A stretch of DNA of 16,025 nt from an uncultured Thiotrichaceae bacterium (GTDB taxonomy: Bacteria; Pseudomonadota; Gammaproteobacteria; Thiotrichales; Thiotrichaceae), in NCBI GenBank assembly GCA_902727945.1, contig CACVAV010000331.1, positions 1 to 16,025 of the forward strand, written 5' to 3'. The translations under genes were made by a program, and so were the position numbers. Positions 1 through 7,063 of the stretch are shown here, piece after piece. How positions within the stretch are numbered: the first letter of the stretch is position 1; every line of letters starts with the position of its first letter. The notes under the pieces were generated by a model. That model worked only from the letters and a program-made list of their open reading frames with translations. It made no database searches and was not told the origin of the DNA.

Positions 1-143
1 CACTTCAAATAGATGGGACAGAGCTTCCAGAATAGGGAGACTCTCTATTTTGTGCTATCAGCACCGGGATATATGGGGAGTGATACCCGATTAACAGGGT
101 GTATAGGCAGAGAGAAGACAGGGAAGTGAAAAAGAATACGACT

Positions 144-168
144 CAGATCAGTCACAGTTACTGACCTG
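144..168 (-). terminator. Possible terminator hairpin after the FimV-like operon
   Basis: An inverted repeat of nine pairs (one A-C mismatch) encloses a seven-base loop. It lies 22 bases past the stop codon of the last gene of the minus-strand cluster. Read on the minus strand, a T-rich tract (complement of 128-136) follows about seven bases after the stem, which is further than in a standard intrinsic terminator. The rest of 1-189 holds no gene I can recognise. The position fits transcription termination, but the weak T-tract spacing keeps confidence low. Confidence 0.3.
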
Positions 169-189
169 AAAAAAGAGTACTTTGATTTA

Positions 190-1647
190 TCAGGCAATAA
201 ACGATTGGATTTCCTTAGCTTCCTGCTGCTGGCGGGAACCCCCTTCCTGAATGACTTCCTTCAACACATCATTAGCCGCCTCAGCATTACGCAAATCCAG
301 ATAGGCCCGTGCCATATCCAGCTTAATCGCAGCATCAGGATCATCAGGTGTGGTAACCGTTTTTATACCAGAGAACGCCATCTGATCCAATTGATCACTG
401 GTTAACGCTTCCGGAACAACCGGATCAGCTGCTGCGGCTATTTCTATGGTTTTCACACCCGCTTTAGCTTCTTCAGCGACAGGTATGACGGATACAGGGC
501 GACTGCGTTGTCCTAACAGCCATGCAACCGGCAATAACAATAACGCCAATAACCATGGCCACCAGGTCGAACCAGGTTTCTCGGAAGGGTTTACGGGAGC
601 CAGCGTTACATCTGTTTCTGTTGCAGCTTTAATCTGACCCATTTCACTGCTCAGCGCAGTATTATTTTCATTGGAAGTATTCAGCTCTGTACGCAAAGTT
701 GCCACATCAGATTGGCTGACTTCCAGTTGTTTATTAGACGCCTCCAATTCTGTGCGTAAAGCATCGGCTTCAGATTCACTGACTTCCAGCTTTGCGCTCA
801 CAGCATTCAACTCAGCCACCACCTTTTCATTATCAGCCCGGAGGCTTTCACTCTGTTGCTTTAAGGCATCCAGCTGACTCTGTAATTCAGTATTCGCTGT
901 TTTTTGTACTCCGCCACCCTGCAACTCAGACAGTTGTTTTTTAAGCTCACTGGCTTCACTTTCCAGAGCAGCCTTCTCAGTCAACTGTTGTTGCAGCCCC
1001 TGATTGTCCTTGATCGATTCATCATAACGAGTCTGTAACTGCTCCAGCTTCCTGCCGGACTCAGCTAATTGTTTAACTATTTCAGAAGATGGGGTCTCAG
1101 CAGCAACAAGCTGTTCTTCCGCATCACTTTTCAAAGCCTCAATCTGTTCTTCCAGCTTTTTTAGCTGTTCACTCTGCTCGATTCCTGTTGCTTCAAGACG
1201 TGAAACAGTGTCCCTCAATGCCTTATTGTCAGTTTCCAGCTGTTCCAATTGCTGTCGGAGCTGATCGCGCTGCTCAGTCATTTGTTTCAGTTTGCTTTCG
1301 GCTTCAGCCGCTATTACCGGACTAACTACCTGCTGTACCGGAGGAGGAGGAGGTGCAACTTCTATGGCAGCCCCCAACTCATCAGCCCCCGGCAAATTTA
1401 ATGTTTTACCAAGCACCAGGAAATTAATATTATTATTAACGAATGCCTGCGGGTTACGTTCCAGAATCAACTGCATCAGCGCATCACGGTTCCTATACCC
1501 CGGATAAGCATCACTAATAATTGCGCCCAGGGTATCATTCGCCTTGATTTCAACAACAGTTGTTTCAGCAAAAGCAACGGGCGCTGCACACACAGCAATT
1601 GATGCACCGACCGTAGCCAGTAAACCTAAACGAGGGACTATATTCAT
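190..1647 (-). CDS. FimV-like LysM/coiled-coil membrane protein
   Basis: A signal peptide (about residues 1-27, ending AFA|ETT) is followed by a FimV-type N-terminal module with a LysM-like segment (about 31-88), a proline stretch (99-103), a long coiled coil (about 115-340), a transmembrane helix (about 362-380, WWPWLLALLLLP), and a cytoplasmic tail ending in the short FimV C-terminal domain (about 433-485, PDDPDAAIKLDMARAYLDL). FimV/HubP proteins bind peptidoglycan through LysM and organise the cell pole and type IV pili; this copy, at 485 residues, is much shorter than Pseudomonas FimV and lacks most of the cytoplasmic repeats. The gene starts three bases after the preceding stop, with no good ribosome site of its own, so translation is probably coupled. 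It is the last gene of the cluster. Family assignment is firm from architecture; the role with the GTPase module is inferred. Two near-identical 21-residue units occur at 287-328. Confidence 0.85.
   Translation of the reverse strand: MNIVPRLGLLATVGASIAVCAAPVAFAETTVVEIKANDTLGAIISDAYPGYRNRDALMQLILERNPQAFVNNNINFLVLGKTLNLPGADELGAAIEVAPPPPPVQQVVSPVIAAEAESKLKQMTEQRDQLRQQLEQLETDNKALRDTVSRLEATGIEQSEQLKKLEEQIEALKSDAEEQLVAAETPSSEIVKQLAESGRKLEQLQTRYDESIKDNQGLQQQLTEKAALESEASELKKQLSELQGGGVQKTANTELQSQLDALKQQSESLRADNEKVVAELNAVSAKLEVSESEADALRTELEASNKQLEVSQSDVATLRTELNTSNENNTALSSEMGQIKAATETDVTLAPVNPSEKPGSTWWPWLLALLLLPVAWLLGQRSRPVSVIPVAEEAKAGVKTIEIAAAADPVVPEALTSDQLDQMAFSGIKTVTTPDDPDAAIKLDMARAYLDLRNAEAANDVLKEVIQEGGSRQQQEAKEIQSFIA
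664..789 (-). repeat. Tandem 63-bp repeat in the coiled coil of the FimV-like gene
   Basis: Residues 287-307 and 308-328 of the FimV-like protein are two copies of a 21-residue unit beginning LEVS and containing LRTEL in the middle (LEVSESEADALRTELEASN against LEVSQSDVATLRTELNTSN). At DNA level this is a diverged 63-base tandem duplication. The unit is a multiple of the heptad, so the coiled-coil phase is kept. It is probably a length-variable part of the rod. Confidence 0.65.
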
Positions 1648-1650
1648 TAA

Positions 1651-2394
1651 TTAAGCCAGAGTATCCATTAAATCAATCATAAATTCCGTGTCTTCCTGCT
1701 GCAGAATTTCCCAACTTTCAAAACTAAGATTCGCTAAGACATCCTGTCCTTTCTCATCATCATTCATGCCTGCCAACGCTGTTTTAATCGCTTCATGTTG
1801 TTCCTGTATGCCGGGGCCAGCTAATAACACATGACGAATATCATAAATCTGACTACGAATCACTTCCCGCAATTGTGAACTGACAAAAGAAGAAAGGTTG
1901 TCAAACGCTTCTGCCAAAAAAAAGCCAACATCCGCTTTCTGCTGAATCAACTGTTTTGCAACCAGCACATAAGTACCAACCTGGTGTACCTGTACGGTAT
2001 CACGACTAATGTCAGCAGGTTCTAACATAATCATACCAATCAGATGAATATCCGGATCATCAGTCGAAGCCACCGTACATTGCACCGGTAAATCCTCTAT
2101 GTTCTGAATCGCCGATGCTTCTGATACCGCAATAACCGCCTCATCAGCACGCCCCACCGGAGCCGCCAAAGCGGTAAAGCCTTTTTCCCGAACCAACATG
2201 GCAGCATCAAAAGGATTTGCATAGATTAAATCTATTTTGTCATTCTGAATCGCATCACGTTGTTGCCGGAAATCGTTATAAAGCTCCAGATGTATAGATT
2301 CATTCAGCTGCCGCTGCAGCCACGTATTAAAAATATACCAGCCTGCGATGTGCTCAGGCGGAAAATCGGGGCTGACTGTCATATTATAGATCAT
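1651..2394 (-). CDS. Cytoplasmic PhnD-like substrate-binding-domain protein
   Basis: The 247-residue product resembles the phosphate/phosphite/phosphonate binding-protein family (PhnD-type, type 2 periplasmic-binding fold). The hallmark is the segment at about 54-77 (DLIYANPFDAAMLVREKG), which matches the region of such proteins that closes on the ligand. Unlike a transporter component it has no signal peptide or lipobox: it starts MIYNMTV and enters the fold at once, and its ATG overlaps the preceding PAS gene by four bases (ATGA), so no longer start is plausible. No ABC permease or ATPase gene lies nearby. I infer an intracellular ligand-sensing subunit rather than a transporter part. A strong purine-rich site (GAGGTGGGGG) precedes the start. 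The ligand cannot be told from sequence. Confidence 0.7.
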   Translation of the reverse strand: MIYNMTVSPDFPPEHIAGWYIFNTWLQRQLNESIHLELYNDFRQQRDAIQNDKIDLIYANPFDAAMLVREKGFTALAAPVGRADEAVIAVSEASAIQNIEDLPVQCTVASTDDPDIHLIGMIMLEPADISRDTVQVHQVGTYVLVAKQLIQQKADVGFFLAEAFDNLSSFVSSQLREVIRSQIYDIRHVLLAGPGIQEQHEAIKTALAGMNDDEKGQDVLANLSFESWEILQQEDTEFMIDLMDTLA

Positions 2395-2882
2395 GCCCCC
2401 ACCTCGGCCTGCTTCATCTGTGCGTATAAACTAATACAACCCTCCACTTTGGAACGAGAAGGTTTACGCCGCACAGAGGTATAGCCAGATATTTTTCCAT
2501 CGCGGATATTCGGAATCACCGTAGCGTACACCCAATAGTACCGGCCATCTTTACACAAATTTTTAACATAACCATGCCATTTCCCCCCACTTTCTACCGT
2601 TTTCCAGAGATCAGCAAATGCAGCAGCCGGCATATCAGGGTGGCGCAATATATGATGAGGCTCACCGATCAGCTCACCTCTGTCATAACCCGCCATATCG
2701 ATAAATGACTGATTACAATGTGTAATTTTTCCTTCCAGATCAGTGCGGGATACAATTAGCTTCCCGTCCGGAAAAGGCACTTCCTCCTCATTAAATAAAA
2801 CAACCCTTTCAGTGGTATCCTGATAGGTCAATAATGTTTGTTCACAGGGTTCAATGACCTCTGCTTTGTGCATATTCTTCAT
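2391..2882 (-). CDS. Stand-alone Aer-type PAS protein
   Basis: A single PAS domain (about residues 40-140) is flanked by short tails. It closely resembles the N-terminal FAD-binding PAS of the aerotaxis receptor Aer: an early Asn (N57), the RHPDMP motif (80-85), W102 in GGKWHGYVKN, the YYW motif (115-117) and an ISGYTSVRRK ending. In Aer these surround flavin, and redox changes are passed to a HAMP and methyl-accepting domain. Here there is no HAMP, kinase, cyclase or chemoreceptor domain in 163 residues, so the output must be a protein contact. The ATG has a good ribosome site (GAGGGAG). The stop overlaps the PhnD-like gene by four bases, suggesting the two products work together. Flavin binding is inferred from motif identity to Aer. 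Confidence 0.85.
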   Translation of the reverse strand: MKNMHKAEVIEPCEQTLLTYQDTTERVVLFNEEEVPFPDGKLIVSRTDLEGKITHCNQSFIDMAGYDRGELIGEPHHILRHPDMPAAAFADLWKTVESGGKWHGYVKNLCKDGRYYWVYATVIPNIRDGKISGYTSVRRKPSRSKVEGCISLYAQMKQAEVGA

Positions 2883-2970
2883 TGCACTCCCTCAGTATTT
2901 TATATCACTTTTAAAGGTAGCTATTGTTTTTATAGTCAGTGATAGTTTTGTGGGCCCCACTATTTAATAT

Positions 2971-3333
2971 TTAAATAAACTTAGCAATACCCTCAGCTGC
3001 TCTGCGGACATCCAGAAAAATAAGACCCAGACGTGCGTTGGGCTTAGCCAGCACCGTCACAACTGCATCATTTCCCGCATGAGTCATCAGAATATAACCG
3101 GTAGCACCCTTAATAAGCACCTGTTCCAGCGCACCACGGGCCAGTTCTTCCGCCGTCCGGTCACCCAATGATAAAATTGCAGCACTCATCGCGCCGACGC
3201 GGTCTTCATCCATACCCGAGGGTAGTAAAGAAGCCATCATCAGGCCATCTGTAGAAAGCACCGCTGACGCTTCAATATCAGCGGAAGATCCGTTGAGATC
3301 ACTCAAAATAGAATTCAGCATTTCAGCACGCAT
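2971..3333 (-). CDS. Roadblock/LC7 domain protein (MglB/CvnB-like)
   Basis: The 120-residue product is a single canonical roadblock/LC7 domain: an N-terminal helix, the strand pair around ASAVLSTDGLMMASLLP (about 22-38), a central helix (about 42-66), strands around QVLIKGATGYILMTHAG and AVVTVLAK, and a terminal helix. Such proteins form dimers that bind small Ras-like GTPases, as MglB does for MglA in Myxococcus and as CvnB-type proteins sit beside CvnD GTPases in actinomycete conservons. The GTPase gene lies two genes upstream in the same direction, so it is the likely partner. An AGGAG site lies about nine bases before the ATG. An 88-base AT-rich gap separates it from the PAS gene, so a secondary promoter there is possible, although I see no convincing one. 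Confidence 0.88.
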   Translation of the reverse strand: MRAEMLNSILSDLNGSSADIEASAVLSTDGLMMASLLPSGMDEDRVGAMSAAILSLGDRTAEELARGALEQVLIKGATGYILMTHAGNDAVVTVLAKPNARLGLIFLDVRRAAEGIAKFI

Positions 3334-3387
3334 TAAATAAATCTCCTAGTTACATCTATAATAGTTAAAATACGAAAATCCATTGAA

Positions 3388-4029
3388 TTATAATGAAGTT
3401 TTACCGTATCGAATTTCTAATGCCCAGACTAAATCCCTGAAAGTAGGTTGGTTAAACTGGGGTACGCCCTCAATAATCAGGGTAAAGTGGTTTTGCTCGA
3501 TATATATTGGCCAAAAACCAACCTCGCTATTTCCGCTGGCACCGACCAGCCCCCATGCGCGCTGGCTATAACCAAGGTTGCCACTCAATAATTCTTTATG
3601 CCGACTGTAGACACTGGCCAGATTCGCACTTAATGCTGCCAGCTCTTCTGCTGCTTCATGGGGGAAACCGGCGCTACCTAAATATAACCCCTGACTTTCC
3701 GCCAGCACTGCTTTGCCGCCATCAGATAATGAACGCAGTAAGCGTGGAAGGGACTGCTCCAACACCTCTACTGAAGCAACTTCCGGTGCTTCCTGGCCCG
3801 AGATAAGCCCGGCCTCCTGAAGCCAGTGAACAAACTCAAGCGAACGTTTTTTATCAAGCCCGGTAAATTTACGCGCCACATCAACATCAAACAACGGCGT
3901 TTCAGGTTCTTTGAGCAATTGCTGGATGAAACTTCTGCCGGGCTCGAGCTTATCATCCTGCGTAGCATAAAAAGCCCCACCCGGTGTCACGCTCAAATAC
4001 AGATTGTCACTCAGTATATATTCGCTCAT
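3388..4029 (-). CDS. Protein with a C-terminal roadblock-like domain
   Basis: This 213-residue protein has two parts. Residues 1-80 look like a small winged-helix-like module (FDVDVARKFTGLD followed by SLEFVHWLQEAGLI). Residues about 90-208 follow the alpha/beta order of a roadblock/LC7 domain: a helix, the strand pair around GGKAVLAESQGLYLGSAGF, a long central helix (HEAAEELAALSANLASVY), strands ending in HFTLIIEG, and a final helix. The start codon shares one base with the stop of the GTPase gene (TGATG), a very tight coupling that suggests direct partnership with the GTPase. The order GTPase, divergent roadblock, canonical roadblock suggests a heterodimeric roadblock regulator. The roadblock call is from secondary-structure pattern and context, hence moderate. 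Confidence 0.6.
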   Translation of the reverse strand: MSEYILSDNLYLSVTPGGAFYATQDDKLEPGRSFIQQLLKEPETPLFDVDVARKFTGLDKKRSLEFVHWLQEAGLISGQEAPEVASVEVLEQSLPRLLRSLSDGGKAVLAESQGLYLGSAGFPHEAAEELAALSANLASVYSRHKELLSGNLGYSQRAWGLVGASGNSEVGFWPIYIEQNHFTLIIEGVPQFNQPTFRDLVWALEIRYGKTSL

Positions 4030-4571
4030 CAGGTAGTTACTCCCGGATCAAGTGAATAGAGTAAAGCCTGCACTAATGATGTGACATCGCTACGGTCACG
4101 TGCATCAACTTCAAACACAGGCGCATCAATCGATAGTTCTTTCAGCCAGCTACGGTAGTCGTTAATACCTGGTTTGCGCTGTAAATCCAGCCGCGTTATA
4201 CCAACAACCAGTTGTTCTTGTTGAATAAAATCCCGGAACGCATTTGTATAGAACTTCATATCCCGGTAGGGATCAGGGCGGGTATTATCCAGCAAAAGAA
4301 TCAGCCCAATGCCACCCTTTGTCAGAATATCCCACATGAAATCAAATCGTTCCTGGCCTGGTGTCCCGTATAAGTGGACACGTTCATTTTCACCTAAACG
4401 TATTAGCCCATAATCCATGGCGACCGTGGTTTGCGGTTTCCTGCTTTTAGTCATATCCGAGGCATATTCGTCCGTTCTGATAATACTAATATCACTAATA
4501 GCCTCAATCGCAGTGGTTTTACCCGCACCGACCGGTCCTGTGAAAATAATTTTTTTGTTGGTGGTAGTCAT
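4029..4571 (-). CDS. Small Ras-like GTPase of the COG2229 (MglA/CvnD-like) type
   Basis: The 180-residue protein has the G motifs of a small GTPase: P-loop GPVGAGKT (12-19), a switch I threonine (T48 or T49), switch II in YGTPGQERF (68-76), a G4 variant TRLD (126-129) in place of NKxD, and a terminal G5 region around DARDR. The Asp usually present in the DxxG motif is Gly, but the catalytic-type Gln (Q73) is kept. This pattern fits the prokaryotic GTPases annotated as SRP-receptor-beta-like, which pair with roadblock proteins. The Myxococcus relative MglA sets cell polarity and motility. The gene lies five bases after the 476-residue protein and overlaps the next gene by one base. No membrane anchor is visible, so localisation probably depends on a partner. 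Confidence 0.88.
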   Translation of the reverse strand: MTTTNKKIIFTGPVGAGKTTAIEAISDISIIRTDEYASDMTKSRKPQTTVAMDYGLIRLGENERVHLYGTPGQERFDFMWDILTKGGIGLILLLDNTRPDPYRDMKFYTNAFRDFIQQEQLVVGITRLDLQRKPGINDYRSWLKELSIDAPVFEVDARDRSDVTSLVQALLYSLDPGVTT

Positions 4572-4576
4572 AAATA

Positions 4577-6007
4577 CTACTTTTTGCCCCCTCCGAGTAA
4601 ACGTTTAAGCAAACGTGAGAACAACCCACGATTCTTTTTCGGTGCAGCTTGTTTTTCCTGCTCAGCTTCTCCCTGATCAACTTCAAACAAGCCAAGGGTA
4701 TGAGCTCCGTTGAAGAAGGCAATGACGTGACGCTGAGGCACATCCAGCCATTCGGAAAGATCAAAAACATTACCTGCTTTCTCATGCCATAAAGCAGCTA
4801 TCGGCATTGCATCCGGAAACTGCTCCAGACGAGTGAGATTAGGCCAGCTTTTCAGGCGTAGCGGCGAGCTTAAGTCCGCATTCCTGCTTAAACGTCCGTG
4901 TGAGGTCAACAAGCTGGTCGTCCAGATTAAACCCTCCATATCATAAGTTTGTCGCGCATCCTGAACAACTACTTCTTCCAGCTCGCTTAGCTCTGTGGTG
5001 CTGGGCAAATGAAGTTTTACTTTGCCACCCTGCAATGGCGTGCCGCACACATCAGTGAACAGCTCTGAATAAAGATCAATACTACTATAGGCAAGATTCA
5101 CGTCAGGCATCAACAACATATAGTTTCCGCTGTCCAAAATAACCTGTACATATTGTTTCGATGTCCTTGATAAATTCAGGGCATCAATGAGGCTATTTAA
5201 CAAGTAATTTTCCGGCGTATACAGTTGTGTGCTCTCCTGCCAGTTTGCGGCAGTCACCCGCTGTGTCGCCTGACCACACAATAAATCCCAGCGTTGTTGC
5301 TGCTTTTCCTGATCCTGCTCACTCTCGTCCGGCGTAGTCACCTGGCCTAATTGCAGACTACCGGCACCGGGAAGCACTTCATTGTCGCTTAAAGGCTCGG
5401 GTACATAGACGTCATCTGTACCAATCAATTGCTCATCAGCAGGTGCTATACCGTCGCCTGACTCCGCAACAACGGATGCTGCGCTATCATCGGCTTCATA
5501 AGCAACACCCGCTGATGCGAAGCTGGGTGCAACCTTTGCCCTCTCACGCTGCTGCCAACCAGACAGCCCGAAGACCTGTTTATCTTTTTGCTGAGAATCC
5601 AATAGCTCACGCAATGATGACATGTCACTTGCAGTACGTTGTTTTTCCGCACCGGCTGCACTATCGACACTATAAGTCGTATCCGGTAATACCTGACGTA
5701 TTTGTTCAGCCGACTGAACCAGTGCCTGTGATGTCAACGGTTTTGGCACCCATACCGTATTTTCCACATCACATTCCTTAACCGACAGTACAATCGCCGG
5801 AACCGGGTTGACTCGTATATTTTCTTCCCATTCCTGCCGTGCACCGGGATGATCAAAATCCACCACCAAGGCCTCAGCCTCTTTGATAGCGACGATCTGA
5901 AAAATACTCTTACCCGACCCGGCAAAAAAGAACTCCAGAATGGCGCGGTTATGAGGGCTAATACTCAATAACGCCACTTTCAACGGGTTATTCGATGAAT
6001 TCAGCAT
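4577..6007 (-). CDS. Pseudo-receiver scaffold protein with basic C-terminal helix
   Basis: I do not know a named family for this 476-residue protein. Residues about 9-110 follow a receiver-domain layout: strand VALLSIS, a strand with a possible phospho-acceptor Asp in LVVDFDHPG, a strand PAIVLS, and a final strand with the conserved Lys-Pro (VPKPL). The acidic pair expected after the first strand is missing, so it is probably degenerate. Residues about 115-235 are acidic, Ala/Ser-rich and probably disordered. Residues about 240-440 form a second folded part, including a helix-turn-helix-like stretch near its end (IAALWHEKAGNVFDLSEWLDV). The last 20 residues are a Lys/Arg-rich amphipathic helix (GLFSRLLKRLL), suited to membrane contact. 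Immediately upstream of the GTPase, it may be its scaffold or effector; that is inference. Confidence 0.6.
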   Translation of the reverse strand: MLNSSNNPLKVALLSISPHNRAILEFFFAGSGKSIFQIVAIKEAEALVVDFDHPGARQEWEENIRVNPVPAIVLSVKECDVENTVWVPKPLTSQALVQSAEQIRQVLPDTTYSVDSAAGAEKQRTASDMSSLRELLDSQQKDKQVFGLSGWQQRERAKVAPSFASAGVAYEADDSAASVVAESGDGIAPADEQLIGTDDVYVPEPLSDNEVLPGAGSLQLGQVTTPDESEQDQEKQQQRWDLLCGQATQRVTAANWQESTQLYTPENYLLNSLIDALNLSRTSKQYVQVILDSGNYMLLMPDVNLAYSSIDLYSELFTDVCGTPLQGGKVKLHLPSTTELSELEEVVVQDARQTYDMEGLIWTTSLLTSHGRLSRNADLSSPLRLKSWPNLTRLEQFPDAMPIAALWHEKAGNVFDLSEWLDVPQRHVIAFFNGAHTLGLFEVDQGEAEQEKQAAPKKNRGLFSRLLKRLLGGGKK

Positions 6008-6032
6008 AAATCCTGCCTGTTTTTATTTTTTA

Positions 6033-6767
6033 TTACCAATTTTCGGCTCTCACTCTGGCATCCTGCCAGGTTTCAGACAGCTCAACACCCGCATCAATCA
6101 GCGCATTACTCATCGCTTCCAGCTGACTGCTGTTTCTTGTGTGCTGATAAACTGCCAGCAGTTCCTGCTCCAGCTCAGCAGTCGCACGCCCTTCCAGAAT
6201 CTCAGACTCCAGTAATGTCTGAGCGAGATCAATCTGCCCGTATTCAATATGGTCTTGTATCTCTGCCAGGACATCGGTGTATTGCGATTCAACAACCGAA
6301 CGCTGCTGCTTTAATAACTTACTGCCGCGTGCAATTTCTCCGGTAGATAACATCGAACCACTCATCCACCCACCGGCCTGATCTTCCGCACCTTCTTGCA
6401 GCCACGTATCAAACAAATCCACGGTTTCCTCATCAAGTTGATCACGGCAAATATCGAGCATGCGTGTTCTGAGCATTAAGCCAGAGTTACCCAGCGCCAG
6501 GAAAAGATCCAACAGGGAACCACTGGTACGGTCTTGGAGACCTTCATGTTGAGTGAGTAGTATACGCTGTGTGTGCGCCCGAAGATCATAGGGGTTGCGA
6601 CGAATCTGATGGGACAATAAACGCCAAATTTCAAGCCCGCTATCAACGCTGGCTTCATTCTCAGACAACGTGTCAAAACGCAATTCACGCATGCCTGTCA
6701 CTTTAAAAGACAGTGGAATTTGGGCAGAGGAAGAAGCTGTTCTCCCGGACAATAACTTCCCTAGCAT
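6033..6767 (-). CDS. Helical-repeat protein resembling the FimV repeat region
   Basis: This 244-residue, largely alpha-helical, soluble protein has no signal peptide. Its C-terminal third (about 175-244) resembles the cytoplasmic repeat part of FimV: a helix pair IDLAQTLLESEILEGR, then ELEQELLAVYQHTRNSSQLEAMSNALIDAG ending in a conserved-looking Trp (ETWQDAR), similar to the LLEVY...FE.LA...W pattern I recall from FimV proteins. The middle (about 45-115) also looks like helical hairpins. It is the first gene of the minus-strand cluster, followed after 25 bases by the pseudo-receiver gene; the FimV-like gene that ends the cluster lacks these repeats. The ATG has only a weak ribosome site. The FimV resemblance is pattern recognition from memory, so the function is uncertain. 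Confidence 0.55.
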   Translation of the reverse strand: MLGKLLSGRTASSSAQIPLSFKVTGMRELRFDTLSENEASVDSGLEIWRLLSHQIRRNPYDLRAHTQRILLTQHEGLQDRTSGSLLDLFLALGNSGLMLRTRMLDICRDQLDEETVDLFDTWLQEGAEDQAGGWMSGSMLSTGEIARGSKLLKQQRSVVESQYTDVLAEIQDHIEYGQIDLAQTLLESEILEGRATAELEQELLAVYQHTRNSSQLEAMSNALIDAGVELSETWQDARVRAENW

Positions 6768-7063
6768 AAATACTGACCGTTGCTTGACTCAAAAATAGCT
6801 TGCATGACTAATCAACACTGAATAAATTTTACCGACCATACCATCCGACAAAAACATAACTGGATGATAACCTTAGCTGAAGCTAAACTTAACACGAATA
6901 CATTTGATAGCCTACCAGACTATCAATGGATGTGCTTTTTTATAAGCATAGCGCATAAAAAATTAACGGGATGTTTTACTGGATACACGGTATTCCTTGA
7001 AGTTATCAGTACTTTGCTTCAGCATGATCATCGTTGTCCATCATTGTTTGTGGAGAGACTAAG
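6768..7063. other. Divergent intergenic region (promoter region of both flanking operons)
   Basis: This 296-base AT-rich region separates the minus-strand FimV/GTPase cluster from the plus-strand coiled-coil and bactofilin genes, so it should carry promoters for both. On the plus strand a loose sigma-70 pair can be drawn (TTGCAT at 6800-6805 and TAAATT at 6823-6828, 17-base spacer), which would leave a leader of over 200 bases. An AT-rich inverted repeat of eight pairs (6936-6943 with 6955-6962) lies in the middle. An open frame at 6864-7076 has no ribosome site and a composition unlike protein. I see no convincing minus-strand promoter. Confidence 0.35.

Noticed and set aside
1651..2394. A phosphonate ABC transporter locus
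   Set aside because: No permease or ATPase gene is nearby and the binding protein lacks a signal peptide; the neighbours are signalling genes.
2891..2910. A promoter directly before the PAS gene (TATAAA on the minus strand)
   Set aside because: The start would fall within about ten bases of the ATG, inside the ribosome site, and there is no -35 at the right distance.
2951..2961. GTGGGCCCCAC as a terminator hairpin between the roadblock and PAS genes
   Set aside because: The two arms leave a single-base loop, which cannot form, and no suitable T tract follows on the minus strand.
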